Counted from the stretch's first letter, positions 1 through 9,180 are shown. The stretch is 38,724 nt of DNA from CAZSVE01 sp964610175 (GCA_964610175.1 CAZSVE010000022.1:1-38724); one strand, 5' to 3'. The notes: generated by a model not told the origin, from the sequence alone. Numbers and translations are program-made.

Positions 1-63
1 TAGCCTTCCGTGATCAGGGCGTGAAAGTCGGCAATGCCGTAGGGGAATTTCATGGCTTTTATG

Positions 64-663
64 TCAAGAGAAGCTTGCCGGGTTTTCCCAGTCGTCGGCG
101 AATACCAGTTGCACCAGGGGGTTACGGGTGCGTGGGCCGGTTTCTTGTCCCCGGAGCGATTCGGGGAGGGTGTCCGGGGCGCCGAGATAACCGATGGCCA
201 GTATGGTTACCGGCTCGAAATCGTCGGGGATATGATAGGTGTCACGTGCCTTGTCGGGCAGGATGCCCGCCATGGGATGCACATAGAGGCCAGAAGACAT
301 GGCCTGTAGCGTCAATTGGGCGGTGGCAGCGCCCAGGTCATGCCAGGCACATCGATTGGGATTGGCGTTGTGCGTGAAGGTGCGTTTGGCCGCGCTCAGT
401 ACCAGAACCGGGGCATGTTTCGCCCAGATTCGGTTGGCTTCTCCGAGGCAATTCGACAATCGATGGTGGGCGGAGGGTTGTTCCCGGGTGGCGACAATGA
501 AGCGCCAGGGTTGCTCGTTGTAGCAGGAGGCAGACCAACGCGCTGCTTCGAACAGGCTACCGAGTATCCGAGGATCCACGGGTCGATCGGCGAATGCCCG
601 AGGACTCCAGCGTCTTTGGATTAGATCATGGATGGGGTGGTCGACTTTTGCGTTTTTTCTCAT
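64..663 (-). CDS. Nitroreductase family protein (FMN-dependent)
   Basis: This 199-residue protein belongs to the nitroreductase superfamily of FMN-dependent, NAD(P)H-using oxidoreductases. What shows it is the N-terminal phosphate-binding pattern RRWSPRAF at about residues 17-24, the segment ARWSASCYNEQPWRF at about 41-55, and a central helix with DLGAATAQLTLQA that forms part of the dimer and flavin site. The length is normal for the compact bacterial type that acts on nitroaromatics, quinones or similar acceptors, but the physiological substrate cannot be read from the sequence. The gene stands alone. Its upstream side carries a dispersed repeat (about 680-780) that separates it from the symporter gene behind it. 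Only a weak purine-rich stretch precedes the ATG. The family assignment is secure; a specific function would be a guess. Confidence 0.9.
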   Translation of the reverse strand: MRKNAKVDHPIHDLIQRRWSPRAFADRPVDPRILGSLFEAARWSASCYNEQPWRFIVATREQPSAHHRLSNCLGEANRIWAKHAPVLVLSAAKRTFTHNANPNRCAWHDLGAATAQLTLQAMSSGLYVHPMAGILPDKARDTYHIPDDFEPVTILAIGYLGAPDTLPESLRGQETGPRTRNPLVQLVFADDWENPASFS

Positions 664-675
664 GGTTGTTCTCTG

Positions 676-780
676 GGGTTTGTTTACTTGTTGATTTCCG
701 GCTCGTCGCGAATGAGTCGAGTTTTACAAAATACCAATTTTGCTTTGACTGATGCTGACTCATACTTTGTCGGTTCGACC
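676..780. repeat. Dispersed repeat family A, copy A1
   Basis: This roughly 105-bp element reads through a degenerate TTTCCGGCTCGTCGC, then GAGTCGAGTTTTACAAAA, CCAATTTTGCTTT, and ends in CATACTTTGTCGGTTCGA. The same order of blocks recurs at 2325-2430 (inverted), 7203-7314, 10040-10160 and, interrupted, at 15275-15470. It overlaps the 3' end of the adjacent symporter gene. Confidence 0.75.
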
Positions 781-2124
781 GGAATCCGAGCCCATCCCAT
801 TTTGATTCTGGCGCGAAGCGCTCGCAAATGCCATATCGGAAGGCGCAGCGTTTGGATTTGTGTCTTCCGAGGTTTTCGCGAGGGATCTTGCCAAGGCTGG
901 TGCGTCATCTTGCCCCTTTCCGATGATGAATCGATCCACGACTGCCGCTCCCACGGAGTCGCCCCAAACATTGGTGGCGGTGCGGAATCTGTCGAGGAAC
1001 CAGTCCACGGCCAATAGGAGTCCGATTCCATCCAGGGGTAAACCAACGGCACCGAGGACGATGACCATGGTAACGAGACCTGCTTCCGGGATGCCGGCAG
1101 CCCCGATGGCGGCCAGGGTGGCGGTAACGAAGATGATGGCCTGTTGACCGAGTGTCATATCCATCCCATAGGCCTGTGCAATGAACATGACGGCGGCGGC
1201 CTCGTACATGGCCGTACCGTCCATATTGACGGTGCTGCCGAGGGGTAATGTGAATTCCACGGCGCGATTATCGACTTTATTTTCTCTTGCGCATTCCATG
1301 GTCAGGGGCAGCGTGGCGGAGGAACTGGCGGTTCCGAAGGCCGTAAACAGGGCCCGTAACATGCCGACGAGGTAATTACGGCCACGTTTTGCAATAAGGA
1401 GTAGGATCAGGAACAAAACCGCGAAGTGCGCCGCCAATCCAGTCAGTACCGTGACGACGTGCCAGAGCACCGCTTCGATCTCCCGCAGGAATGCCTCGCC
1501 ACCGCCGGCCTGCCCCAAACGTCCGGCGACCAGGGCGAAGATACCGATGGGGGCGAAATACATGAGCCAGGTGATGAGTTTCATCATGGCTTGATTCATG
1601 CCGTCGAAGAAGTCCAATACGGCTCTTCCTTTCTCCCCCAGTGTGGTCAGGGCGGCGGCGAACAGAATGGACCAGAGGATTATCGGTAATAATTGGGTCT
1701 CCACGGCCGAGGCGATGAGATTGGGAGACACGAGAGACAGGATAATATCGGTAATACCGACATCCTTTTTCTCGGATACGCCTTCCGGTATGGTTCCACC
1801 GCTGATATCGAGCCCGATCCCGGGTTCGATGAGATTGACCATGATAAGGCCGATAAAGACGGCGATTCCGGTTGTCATGACGTAGTAGCCAAGGGTAACG
1901 CCGCCGACACGACCCAGTTTCCGTATATCCCCCATGGAGGAAACACCGCTGATGACGGCGGCGATGATCAAAGGCAGGATCATCATCTTCAGGGCATTCA
2001 AGAATAGATCTCCCAACCAGGTGACGCTGACCATTTGTGCACCGAAGTACCAACCTGTCAACAAGCCGGCGATGACACCGAAAACGATGAAGATCAATAA
2101 AATGAATGCGTGTTTATGGGGCAT
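760..2124 (-). CDS. Dicarboxylate/amino acid:cation symporter (DAACS family, GltP/DctA-like)
   Basis: This 454-residue inner-membrane protein would import glutamate, aspartate or C4-dicarboxylates with protons or Na+. Diagnostic family motifs are visible: the serine-rich reentrant loop ASSSATLPLTMEC, the substrate and cation site NMDGTAMYE, and the second loop AIGAAGIPEAGLVTM. About eight hydrophobic membrane segments surround them. A purine-rich ribosome-binding site (AGAGAGAAG) lies just upstream of the chosen ATG. The last 25-30 residues are unusual: they are hydrophilic, rich in Ser/Asn/Gln/Gly, and encoded by dispersed-repeat DNA at about 760-835. The original stop was therefore probably lost to repeat insertion and the reading frame extended. 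Substrate choice within the family cannot be settled from motifs alone. Confidence 0.93.
   Translation of the reverse strand: MPHKHAFILLIFIVFGVIAGLLTGWYFGAQMVSVTWLGDLFLNALKMMILPLIIAAVISGVSSMGDIRKLGRVGGVTLGYYVMTTGIAVFIGLIMVNLIEPGIGLDISGGTIPEGVSEKKDVGITDIILSLVSPNLIASAVETQLLPIILWSILFAAALTTLGEKGRAVLDFFDGMNQAMMKLITWLMYFAPIGIFALVAGRLGQAGGGEAFLREIEAVLWHVVTVLTGLAAHFAVLFLILLLIAKRGRNYLVGMLRALFTAFGTASSSATLPLTMECARENKVDNRAVEFTLPLGSTVNMDGTAMYEAAAVMFIAQAYGMDMTLGQQAIIFVTATLAAIGAAGIPEAGLVTMVIVLGAVGLPLDGIGLLLAVDWFLDRFRTATNVWGDSVGAAVVDRFIIGKGQDDAPALARSLAKTSEDTNPNAAPSDMAFASASRQNQNGMGSDSGRTDKV
785..835 (+). repeat. Partial copy of dispersed repeat family B
   Basis: The stretch GAGCCCATCCCATTTTGATT followed by CTGGCGCGAAGCGCT matches the 3' half of the family B elements at 9703-9877 and 14140-14218. 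It lies inside the extended 3' end of the symporter gene. Confidence 0.55.
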
Positions 2125-2324
2125 TTGCTTCTCTCTTTACCAATGTGGTTTTGTCTATCGAGGAAATAGACTGCCATGGATAGAAAACGATGGGTAAAAT
2201 TGCATTTTTCACCACCCTTCCGGGTCGGTGATCGACGCCTCGATTGCCCCATTGCCGGAACTGTTTGCCGTTACTGGGGCGCTTGCCCGGAAGTGCTTTA
2301 CGGTCTTCACCATTCTTGGTGAAG

Positions 2325-2430
2325 GTGAAGCCTGTGCTCGAACCGACAAGGCTCGATTTGGCGTTGGTAAGACAAAACGGGCGTTTCGCAGGACTCGACT
2401 CATTTGCGGAGATGAATGGGAGATGAACAA
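2325..2430. repeat. Dispersed repeat family A, copy A2 (inverted)
   Basis: This copy reads GTGAAGCCTGTGCTCGAACC, then GACAAGGCTCGATTTGGCG, TAAGACAAAACGGGCG, TTTCGCAGGACTCGACTC, and ends near ATGGGAGATGAACAAG. It is the reverse orientation of the element at 676-780. It fills most of the 317-bp gap between the ABC ATPase and the symporter, where I see no gene. Confidence 0.75.
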
Positions 2431-2442
2431 GATACCGGATCT

Positions 2443-4113
2443 TCATCGTGCCTGTGTGTCCTCTATTCGTTTCCCTACCCCGGAAGGCCCGAGGCCGGAC
2501 TCCACGTCGAAAGCCGCGGCCATGAGTTGCCGCGTATAGGGCTCGCGTGGGGCGTGGAAAATATCATCGGCCCGACCCTGCTCGACGATACGACCTTCTT
2601 TCATGACCAGTACCTCGTTACTCAAGGCGCGTACTACCTTGAGATCGTGACTGATGAAGAGATACGCGAGGCGATGACGGGTTTGAAGTTCTCGCAGTAG
2701 ATGGATGATCTGGGCCTGAACCGACATATCCAGCGCGGAGGTGGGTTCGTCCAGGATCAGAAAGCGGGGTTTCAGCACGATGGCGCGGGCAATGGCGATG
2801 CGTTGACGCTGGCCACCGGAAAACTCATGGGGGTAGCGGTGTCGGCTTCGGGGATCCAGACGCACTTCTTCCAAGGCACTGATAATGAGCATTTCGCGAT
2901 CCATGGGACTCTCTCCGATTCGATGCACGGCAAGGCCTTCTCCAATGATTTTTGCTACCGACATGCGCGGGCTCAAGCTGCTGAAGGGGTCTTGGAAGAC
3001 GATCTGCATTTCGCGGCGCAAAGGACGCAGGGCTGCCTGGCGAAGGCCTTGGATGTCGCGCCCGGCATAGCAGATAGTTCCGGTGCTGGCCTCGAGACGC
3101 AGCAGGGCAAGTCCCAGTGTCGTTTTGCCGGAGCCACTTTCTCCGACTACCCCGACGGTCTGGCCTTCCCGTACCTGTAGCGTAATATCGTCGACTGCCT
3201 TGATGTGTTCCGTGGTACGCCGCAATATGCCTTTTTTGATGGGAAACCATACCCTTAGATTTCTTGCTGCTATCAGTGTGTCGGCGCTGGTCGTTGGAAG
3301 GGCCGGTTTCCCTCGGGGTTCTGCTGCCAACAATCTCCGCGTATAGGGGTGATTCGGCCGGATGAATACCTCCCGGACGATACCCGATTCCACGATCTCA
3401 CCCTGGTTCATGACATAGACGCGATCGGTGACCGCACGGACGATACCCAGGTTATGGGTAATGAACAGTAGCGCCATGCCGAACCGCTTTTGCAATGTGG
3501 TGAGTAATTCCAGGATTTGAGTCTGTATGGTTACGTCCAGTGCGGTAGTGGCCTCATCGGCGATCAGTAGATCGGGTCGATTGGCGAGCGCCATGGCGAT
3601 CATTACCCGCTGGCGTTGCCCGCCGGATAACTGATGCGGATAGGACATCAGGCGCTGCTCGGGGTTCCCGATGCCCACCTGCTCAAGTAACGCGATGGTT
3701 TCTCTGCGAGCGCTTTTCCTTGTCAGCCCCTTGTGCACCATCATGACCTCGCCGATCTGTCGCTCTACCGTGTGCAACGGATTCAGGGAGGTCAAGGGCT
3801 CCTGGAAGATCATCGAGATTCGGTTCCCGCGTACTGCCCGCAATTTGGCTTTCGATGCACCAATTAGTTCCTGTCCGCGAAATCGAATAGAACTCCCCGG
3901 AGAATGAACGGCGGCAGGATAAGGCAGAAGTTGCAAAATAGAGAGGGCCGTTACCGACTTCCCCGAACCACTTTCGCCCACCAGGGCCACGGCTTCACCG
4001 GGGTTTATATGGAGCGACACCTTCTCGACGGCGACCACGGTGGTTTCCGATTGATTGAATCGAATCCCGAGATTGGTAACCTCCAATAACGGTTCGGATG
4101 GCTGTTCGAACAT
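2443..4113 (-). CDS. Duplicated ABC transporter ATP-binding protein (YejF/DppD-DppF type)
   Basis: This 556-residue cytoplasmic protein contains two complete ATPase cassettes of the peptide/nickel importer class. Cassette 1 has Walker A GESGSGKS (residues 46-53), signature LSGGQRQR, and Walker B LLIADEATTALDV. Cassette 2 begins near residue 280 and has GESGSGKTT, FSGGQRQRIAIARA and LILDEPTSALDM. Both carry the C-terminal oligopeptide-type extension (for example NHPYTRRLLAAEP). The arrangement matches YejF, the energising subunit of the microcin C/peptide importer YejABEF. The partner permeases and binding protein are not adjacent, so this is an orphan ATPase here. The gene upstream encodes an unrelated coiled-coil protein. 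It could serve a peptide importer encoded elsewhere. Family certainty is high; the substrate is unknown. Confidence 0.93.
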   Translation of the reverse strand: MFEQPSEPLLEVTNLGIRFNQSETTVVAVEKVSLHINPGEAVALVGESGSGKSVTALSILQLLPYPAAVHSPGSSIRFRGQELIGASKAKLRAVRGNRISMIFQEPLTSLNPLHTVERQIGEVMMVHKGLTRKSARRETIALLEQVGIGNPEQRLMSYPHQLSGGQRQRVMIAMALANRPDLLIADEATTALDVTIQTQILELLTTLQKRFGMALLFITHNLGIVRAVTDRVYVMNQGEIVESGIVREVFIRPNHPYTRRLLAAEPRGKPALPTTSADTLIAARNLRVWFPIKKGILRRTTEHIKAVDDITLQVREGQTVGVVGESGSGKTTLGLALLRLEASTGTICYAGRDIQGLRQAALRPLRREMQIVFQDPFSSLSPRMSVAKIIGEGLAVHRIGESPMDREMLIISALEEVRLDPRSRHRYPHEFSGGQRQRIAIARAIVLKPRFLILDEPTSALDMSVQAQIIHLLRELQTRHRLAYLFISHDLKVVRALSNEVLVMKEGRIVEQGRADDIFHAPREPYTRQLMAAAFDVESGLGPSGVGKRIEDTQAR

Positions 4114-4307
4114 GGGACCATGTATCTATTGCAAGGTTGTAGAAACGGCTGGCAAAACTCCGCTGGCTATCCGCGTAATCCGTGCAAGAAGCAATTTCGA
4201 AGACGGCGCTGGAATCTGCATAGTGTTCCATTGTGAACACAAAGATGGGCACCTCCGTGGGCGGAGTCATGGATCCACATCATGACGGGTCTTGACATGG
4301 CGTAGCA

Positions 4308-4799
4308 TCAAACCGGCCATGCCTTGAGTACGGTGACTACGACAAGGGCGATGGTTACCGTAATGCTGAAAGACCAGATCATGAATCGGTCGATACGGCG
4401 TGTCAGTTCATCGAAGCGCTTATCCATGGTTTCGAAGCGCTTATCCATCTGCTCTTGTATGGCCTCGAAGCGCTTGTCCATGGCCTCGAAGCGCTTGTCC
4501 ATCTGCTCTTGCATGATCTCGAAGCGCTTGTCCATGGTCTCGAAGCGCTTGTCCATGGCATCGAAGCGCTTGTCCATCTGCTCTTGCATGGTCTCGAAGC
4601 GCTTATCCATGAGTTCGAAGCCTTGTTTCATCAATTCCCGTTGATGCTTCAGTTCTTCTTCTACTCGGACCATTCGTTCTCGAAGTTCGATCTCGTAGAC
4701 TACGGGTGGATTGGCGAGACTATTATCGGCCAACCAGTCACCGAGATGGGCCCGCACATATACGCCGATTTCTTCCAATTGTCTGCTCTCGATCGCCAT
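4308..4799 (-). CDS. Coiled-coil repeat protein with C-terminal membrane anchor (unknown function)
   Basis: The protein has about 163 residues. An N-terminal 60 residues of mixed character are followed by about 80 residues made of near-identical repeats around the unit MDKRFE(T/A)M, some extended with QEQ, which predicts a long coiled coil. A single hydrophobic segment (FMIWSFSITVTIALVVVTVL) sits only five residues from the C-terminus, so the protein is probably tail-anchored. At DNA level the repeats are 15-30 bp tandem copies containing TCGAAGCGCTTGTCCAT. I chose the ATG at 4799 because a strong ribosome-binding site (AGAGGAGAG) precedes it. A longer frame to 4844 lacks one. It resembles the DUF1640/CCDC90-like coiled-coil membrane proteins only in overall form. 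The repeats suggest copy-number variation between strains. Confidence 0.8.
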   Translation of the reverse strand: MAIESRQLEEIGVYVRAHLGDWLADNSLANPPVVYEIELRERMVRVEEELKHQRELMKQGFELMDKRFETMQEQMDKRFDAMDKRFETMDKRFEIMQEQMDKRFEAMDKRFEAIQEQMDKRFETMDKRFDELTRRIDRFMIWSFSITVTIALVVVTVLKAWPV

Positions 4800-4924
4800 T
4801 TTTACTCTCCTCTGACAAAGGATTTCGCCTGTCTTGCTCCTCATGACAATCCCTCTTCGATCAAGGCCTTCGATCGTCCCCCTGGCGCAGCGGAAATCCC
4901 CGGTCTCGATTCTCGAGGGCTATT

Positions 4925-7078
4925 TCACGGGATCATATCACGGAGACGCCTCACATGTTCCCGAAACTCCTCGGCATTCATGAAACCCTGTACTCGATAG
5001 GCGGAATATTCCTTTCCATCGGGACCGAAGAACAAGATGGCGGGTGGACCATATAATCCGAATGCCCGTAGCATGGCCTGATCCTGTTTATCGTTATCCG
5101 TGACGTCGGCCTGCAACAAGACCATATCCGCCAATACCCGCCTGACACCGGGGTCGGAGAACGTGCGTCTCTCCATCTCCTTGCACGTTGCGCACCAATC
5201 GGCATAATAATCGAGCATAATCAGCCGATTTCCCCTGTCATTCCGAGTGCTGTCTCGAACACCAGATGCTGCCAGCTTCGCTTCCAGCTCTTGATGCGTC
5301 TTGATCCGTTCGAAGAGTGGCGCGTGGACCTCGGGATCGCCACCAGTGACGAATCCTTTCGAGGGGACGAGCCCATACTCGAGGCTTGCACCCACCATGA
5401 GCGTGATGCCGTGCACCATGGCGATGATTCCCACGCCTTTGCGGAACCTTCGCCACCCGCCATCGCTACTTTCCAGACGATCCAATGCGCCCAGGTAGGT
5501 GCCGATCATTATTAGTAATACGGCCCATAAAAACATGCTGACCCAATTCGGTATCACCCGTCCCAGGAGATAAATCGCCACGACAAGCAGCAGTACACCG
5601 AATATATTTTTGGTAATCTCCATCCAGGGGCCTGTCTTCGGCAACCAGCGACCGGCGGATGTGCCTACCGCGATAAGCGGCGTGCCCATCCCAAGGCTAA
5701 GCGAAAAAAGCGCCAATCCTCCTCGAATAGGATCGCTCGTGGTTCCGATGGCGATCAGGGCTCCGGCAAGTGGCGGGGCTACACAAGGCCCCACGATGAG
5801 CGCCGACAAAAAACCCATGATACCCACTCCCGCGAAGGTACCCCCCTTTTGGAGGTTGCTGCGCATGGTCAATTTCGTCTGCCAGGTTATCGGGATCTGA
5901 ATCCGAAAGAGGCCGAACGTCGATAATGCCAACAACACGAAAATGGCGCTAAAGGTGGTAATTACCCATGGATTCTGGAATGCAGCCTGAAGGTTGCGAC
6001 CGGAAAGGCCCGCGATGACCCCGGCAACCGTGTAGGTAACGGCCATGGCGAGTACGTATGTCATCGACAACGCAAGCGCCTTGCGGGTCGTAATGGCTTT
6101 CCCCTGTCCCGCGATGATGCTGGCGATGATCGGGACCATGGGAAATACGCAGGGTGTAAACCCGAGCAACAAGCCGAATCCGAAGAAGATCGGGAGCACC
6201 ATCCAAAGACTATTTCCCAGGATTGCGTAGGCGAGGCGATCGGACTCCGGGAGTGTCGTTCCCATGACTTCCTTCCCGGTTGCGGCTATCCCGGTTGTCG
6301 GCTGTATGGTTGTCGGCCTGGTGGTTATCGAGTTGCCTTGTTCATCCCGGTCGCCAGAGTTCGGCAGATCCAGATGCAGGGTTTTCGTAGATGGTGGATA
6401 ACAAAGCCCCGCCTCGGCGCAGCCCTGGTAGCCTACCGTGAGTTGCAGCGCTATGGTTTTGCTGTTTTCTGTTCTCGTCGGAGCATCTGTGTGGGGGAGA
6501 GAGGCATCGCTGCTTTGCCGAGGGTCCCGCAGGGGAATTTGGGTCGGTGTACGGCGAATGATAGGGAGCGCGATCCCCACCTCATCGAAAAACACCTCCA
6601 CCGGTCCGGAATCCTCTTCCTCCTTCGATACCCCTCTGGGTATCCGGGGCGATCCCAGTTGCACCCCTGGGGCGCCCTGGATTTCGAATCGAAATCTATC
6701 CCGATAAAGATAATACCCTTTCGTGATTTGCCATTGGATGAAAAGCGTATCGGCGTCTCTCACTTCGACGTGGGGCGGCGGAAAGGCCTCGTCCGGTGGC
6801 AAAATGTCCTCGCCGGAAAACAGTCCGATCTTTCCTCCGCGCGATAACAACTTCGACGGGGGATTGGCCCCGGAGTCGAACGAAATGAAATTGCCTGACG
6901 GGGCAGGGGATGCCGAGAATACGGGGGCAGAAAACATTCCCCCTATGATAATGGCAACAACAATGGCCAAAAGACACGCCGTATGTCTCGCTCTACTTCC
7001 ATATTTCCATGGAGGTAGTGATGCCCAGGTTGTATTGTCGATTGGTTTTACACCAAAAACAGCGATATGGTTACCCAC
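4925..7078 (-). CDS. dsbD: Thiol:disulfide interchange protein DsbD
   Basis: DsbD carries electrons from cytoplasmic thioredoxin across the inner membrane to periplasmic reductases. All three modules and all six redox cysteines are present in this 717-residue protein. An export signal lies at about residues 32-56. The periplasmic alpha domain has YQGCAEAGLCYPP with Cys220 and Cys226. The eight-helix beta domain has GFTPCVFPM (Cys310) and VGPCVAPP (Cys432). The C-terminal thioredoxin-like gamma domain has the CATC site at Cys629-Cys632. The protein is longer than the roughly 560-600 residues usual in enterobacteria because of a Ser/Thr/Pro-rich insert between alpha and beta (about 180-290) and an extended N-terminus. 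The start used is a GTG after a G-rich stretch; a shorter start nearer the signal peptide is possible. It is not next to other dsb or cytochrome c maturation genes. Confidence 0.94.
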   Translation of the reverse strand: MGNHIAVFGVKPIDNTTWASLPPWKYGSRARHTACLLAIVVAIIIGGMFSAPVFSASPAPSGNFISFDSGANPPSKLLSRGGKIGLFSGEDILPPDEAFPPPHVEVRDADTLFIQWQITKGYYLYRDRFRFEIQGAPGVQLGSPRIPRGVSKEEEDSGPVEVFFDEVGIALPIIRRTPTQIPLRDPRQSSDASLPHTDAPTRTENSKTIALQLTVGYQGCAEAGLCYPPSTKTLHLDLPNSGDRDEQGNSITTRPTTIQPTTGIAATGKEVMGTTLPESDRLAYAILGNSLWMVLPIFFGFGLLLGFTPCVFPMVPIIASIIAGQGKAITTRKALALSMTYVLAMAVTYTVAGVIAGLSGRNLQAAFQNPWVITTFSAIFVLLALSTFGLFRIQIPITWQTKLTMRSNLQKGGTFAGVGIMGFLSALIVGPCVAPPLAGALIAIGTTSDPIRGGLALFSLSLGMGTPLIAVGTSAGRWLPKTGPWMEITKNIFGVLLLVVAIYLLGRVIPNWVSMFLWAVLLIMIGTYLGALDRLESSDGGWRRFRKGVGIIAMVHGITLMVGASLEYGLVPSKGFVTGGDPEVHAPLFERIKTHQELEAKLAASGVRDSTRNDRGNRLIMLDYYADWCATCKEMERRTFSDPGVRRVLADMVLLQADVTDNDKQDQAMLRAFGLYGPPAILFFGPDGKEYSAYRVQGFMNAEEFREHVRRLRDMIP

Positions 7079-7202
7079 GCTACCCCCCCGACAATGCCAT
7101 AAAAGTGCCTAAAAAGATCAGGTCGTACTTCTGAACGTATCGAAAGGTCTTGATTCAGGCATCTGTTCTTCTGATACGTTCAAAATACGAGTTGAAGACC
7201 AC

Positions 7203-7314
7203 TAATTGCTTATTTCCCGCTCGGCTTCACAATTGGATCGGGTTTTACAAGGCGCCAATTTTGCTTTACCAATACCGGGTCATGCTTTGTCGGATCGAGC
7301 ACAAGCTTCGCCAG
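7203..7314. repeat. Dispersed repeat family A, copy A3
   Basis: This copy contains TTTCCCGCTCGGCTTCAC, ATCGGGTTTTACAAGGCG, CCAATTTTGCTTTACC and CATGCTTTGTCGGATCGAGC, ending in AAGCTTCGCC. The block order is the same as copies A1 and A4. It lies in the 485-bp gap between dsbD and the M48 protease gene, which otherwise holds only the hairpin at 7339-7384. Confidence 0.8.
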
Positions 7315-7338
7315 GAATAGCATTTTCAGTATTCTCAT

Positions 7339-7384
7339 TATGCAATTCCCCCTCGACAATTGACATCACAGGGGGAATTGCATA
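7339..7384. repeat. Perfect 15-bp inverted repeat (stem-loop)
   Basis: The left arm TATGCAATTCCCCCT (7339-7353) pairs perfectly with the right arm at 7370-7384 around a 16-nt loop. No T-tract follows, so it is unlikely to be a simple intrinsic terminator. The left arm and loop start (TATGCAATTCC, CTCGACAAT, GACAT) recur at about 18405-18432, which marks it as another mobile or dispersed element. Confidence 0.75.
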
Positions 7385-7563
7385 GGTCGGAATGTTAGTA
7401 GACTCTGTTGCTACCGACATGTTTATTTGTAGCAATCAACCAAGAGGCTGAAGTGGAGAGTGGAGGACTTGGAGTGCCAGATACCGGGTTCTCGGTGTTT
7501 TATTCTGCTCGTGACCTTGTCGGTCCAGGCACAGGTTCGCCGGGTATCGATTCCGACATCTTT

Positions 7564-9180
7564 TCATGATCCCGCGCGCAGGAGACGTTCTTCCTCGAAC
7601 TGCTTTAGACGGGCCTCGATTCGGGAGTTTCGGTAATAGTCTTCGGCGGATGTCTCGAGCGCGATGCGCAATTGGCGAATCGCCGCATTGATGTCGCCAT
7701 TGAGGTAATGGTGTTCCGCGAGTGCTGCATTGGCGCCGGTTTTATCGCCCGTTCGGGCAAACGCCTTGGCCAGCAATTCTTGTAGGACCGGGTTTCGATA
7801 GCGTTCCTTTTCGCGGCGATCCAATAACGCGATAACCTTTTTCGGTTTGTTTGTCGTAAGTAGTGTGCGTGCATAACCGAGTATCAGGATCTCGTGTTCC
7901 GGGTGTAGGGATAGTTCATCGGCATAGATGCGCATGGCTTTGGAAATGCGACCGTCGGCGAGATCGATGTCGGCCATGCGGGCGCGGAACACCACGTGCC
8001 CGGGATGGGTTTTCAATAGTTTGGCGATTTCGGTTTTTGCCCTCTTCCAGTCGCTTGCCGCCATGAACGCCAGGGCGAGCCCGTATTGGGTAGCAGCGCG
8101 GTTGCGATATTTGCCATTTTGGAGTGCGTCCTGGAAATAGGTTATGGATTGTTTCGGGTTTTCGTTCATCATGACCACGAGATGGGCCCGTACCAAATGA
8201 TAGGCCAGACTGTCGCTGTACTGGCGATACGGATATTGTTCGGCCCGATTCCGCGAGTCGGCGATGCGGGACACGGTCACCGGGTGTGTGGAGAGGAATT
8301 CGGGTGGCTGACTGTAGTATCGATGGGCGGTTTGCAGACGTTCGAAGAAATTGGGCGCGGCCCTGGGGTCGAAGCCTGCCGCGGATAGGATCCCGATTCC
8401 CAGCCGGTCGGCCTCTTTTTCGTTGGCCCGCGTGAAGTCGATCTGCTTTTGTATGGTCCCGGCGGCGACTGCCGTCATGGCGGCCCGACCAGCCTGACTG
8501 CTTTGGGTTCCGATGATCATGGCGGCCAACATTCCGGCCATCATCAGTGGATTCATTTTATCGCCAAGTTGTATGGCGCGCGCCACATGGTGTTGGGTGA
8601 TGTGGGCGATTTCGTGGCTCAGGACGGCTGCCAATTCGCTTTCGGATTCTGTGTTGAGGATGAGGCCCGCATTGATTCCGATGAATCCTCCAGGGACGGC
8701 AAAGGCATTGATGGCAGGATTTTCTACCGCGAAAAACGTAAAATTCCCCTTGATGGCGGTGGTACTTTGCGTGTTGGCGCTCGCCGTCCCGCTGTGCGAA
8801 GCCAGACGATGGCCCAGGTTGTTGAGGTAAGAAGAGATTTCAGGTTCATCTATGATGGAGATCCTGGCGCGAGCTTCGCGCATGAACGCCTCGCCGATTC
8901 GCTGTTCATCCGCACCGGAAAGGAATACCTCGGAGGAATCGCCCATGTCGGGGAGCATGACTTGGGCGAGTATTTCCCGGGAGAAGCCGATCATCATGAA
9001 GATGAACGTCACGAGTAAAATTCGGCCGGGGAAAGTGTTCCAACTCCACGGTGAGCCATGCCGATCGAGGGTGAGAGGATAACGACGTTGCGGGATCGAA
9101 GGCTCGTCGGTTACAGGTTTAGCTTGATTAAACGGGGGAATTCCAGGCACTATAACACCCTCGTTACGAGAAACGACCAT
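7564..9180 (-). CDS. bepA: M48 family metalloprotease with TPR tail (BepA/YfgC-like)
   Basis: BepA-type enzymes are periplasmic zinc proteases and chaperones that monitor outer-membrane protein assembly (LptD, BamA). Here residues 1-73 hold a basic leader and a hydrophobic signal/anchor (ILLVTFIFMMIGF). The catalytic domain carries SHEIAHITQHH, with the HExxH zinc site at residues 189-193 and a downstream glutamate in NEKEADRLG as the third ligand. From about residue 310 the chain is helical with TPR-like units (for example AATQYGLALAFMAASDWKRA and NAALAEHHYLNGDINAAIRQL). The total of 538 residues is somewhat longer than E. coli BepA (about 490), mainly at the N-terminus. Only 55 bp separate its start from the divergent gene at 9236, so the promoters must overlap. 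Confidence 0.9.
   Translation of the reverse strand: MVVSRNEGVIVPGIPPFNQAKPVTDEPSIPQRRYPLTLDRHGSPWSWNTFPGRILLVTFIFMMIGFSREILAQVMLPDMGDSSEVFLSGADEQRIGEAFMREARARISIIDEPEISSYLNNLGHRLASHSGTASANTQSTTAIKGNFTFFAVENPAINAFAVPGGFIGINAGLILNTESESELAAVLSHEIAHITQHHVARAIQLGDKMNPLMMAGMLAAMIIGTQSSQAGRAAMTAVAAGTIQKQIDFTRANEKEADRLGIGILSAAGFDPRAAPNFFERLQTAHRYYSQPPEFLSTHPVTVSRIADSRNRAEQYPYRQYSDSLAYHLVRAHLVVMMNENPKQSITYFQDALQNGKYRNRAATQYGLALAFMAASDWKRAKTEIAKLLKTHPGHVVFRARMADIDLADGRISKAMRIYADELSLHPEHEILILGYARTLLTTNKPKKVIALLDRREKERYRNPVLQELLAKAFARTGDKTGANAALAEHHYLNGDINAAIRQLRIALETSAEDYYRNSRIEARLKQFEEERLLRAGS

Noticed and set aside
4440..4625. CRISPR-like or regulatory repeat cluster
   Set aside because: The repeats are in frame within a coding sequence and encode a coiled coil; no unique spacers.
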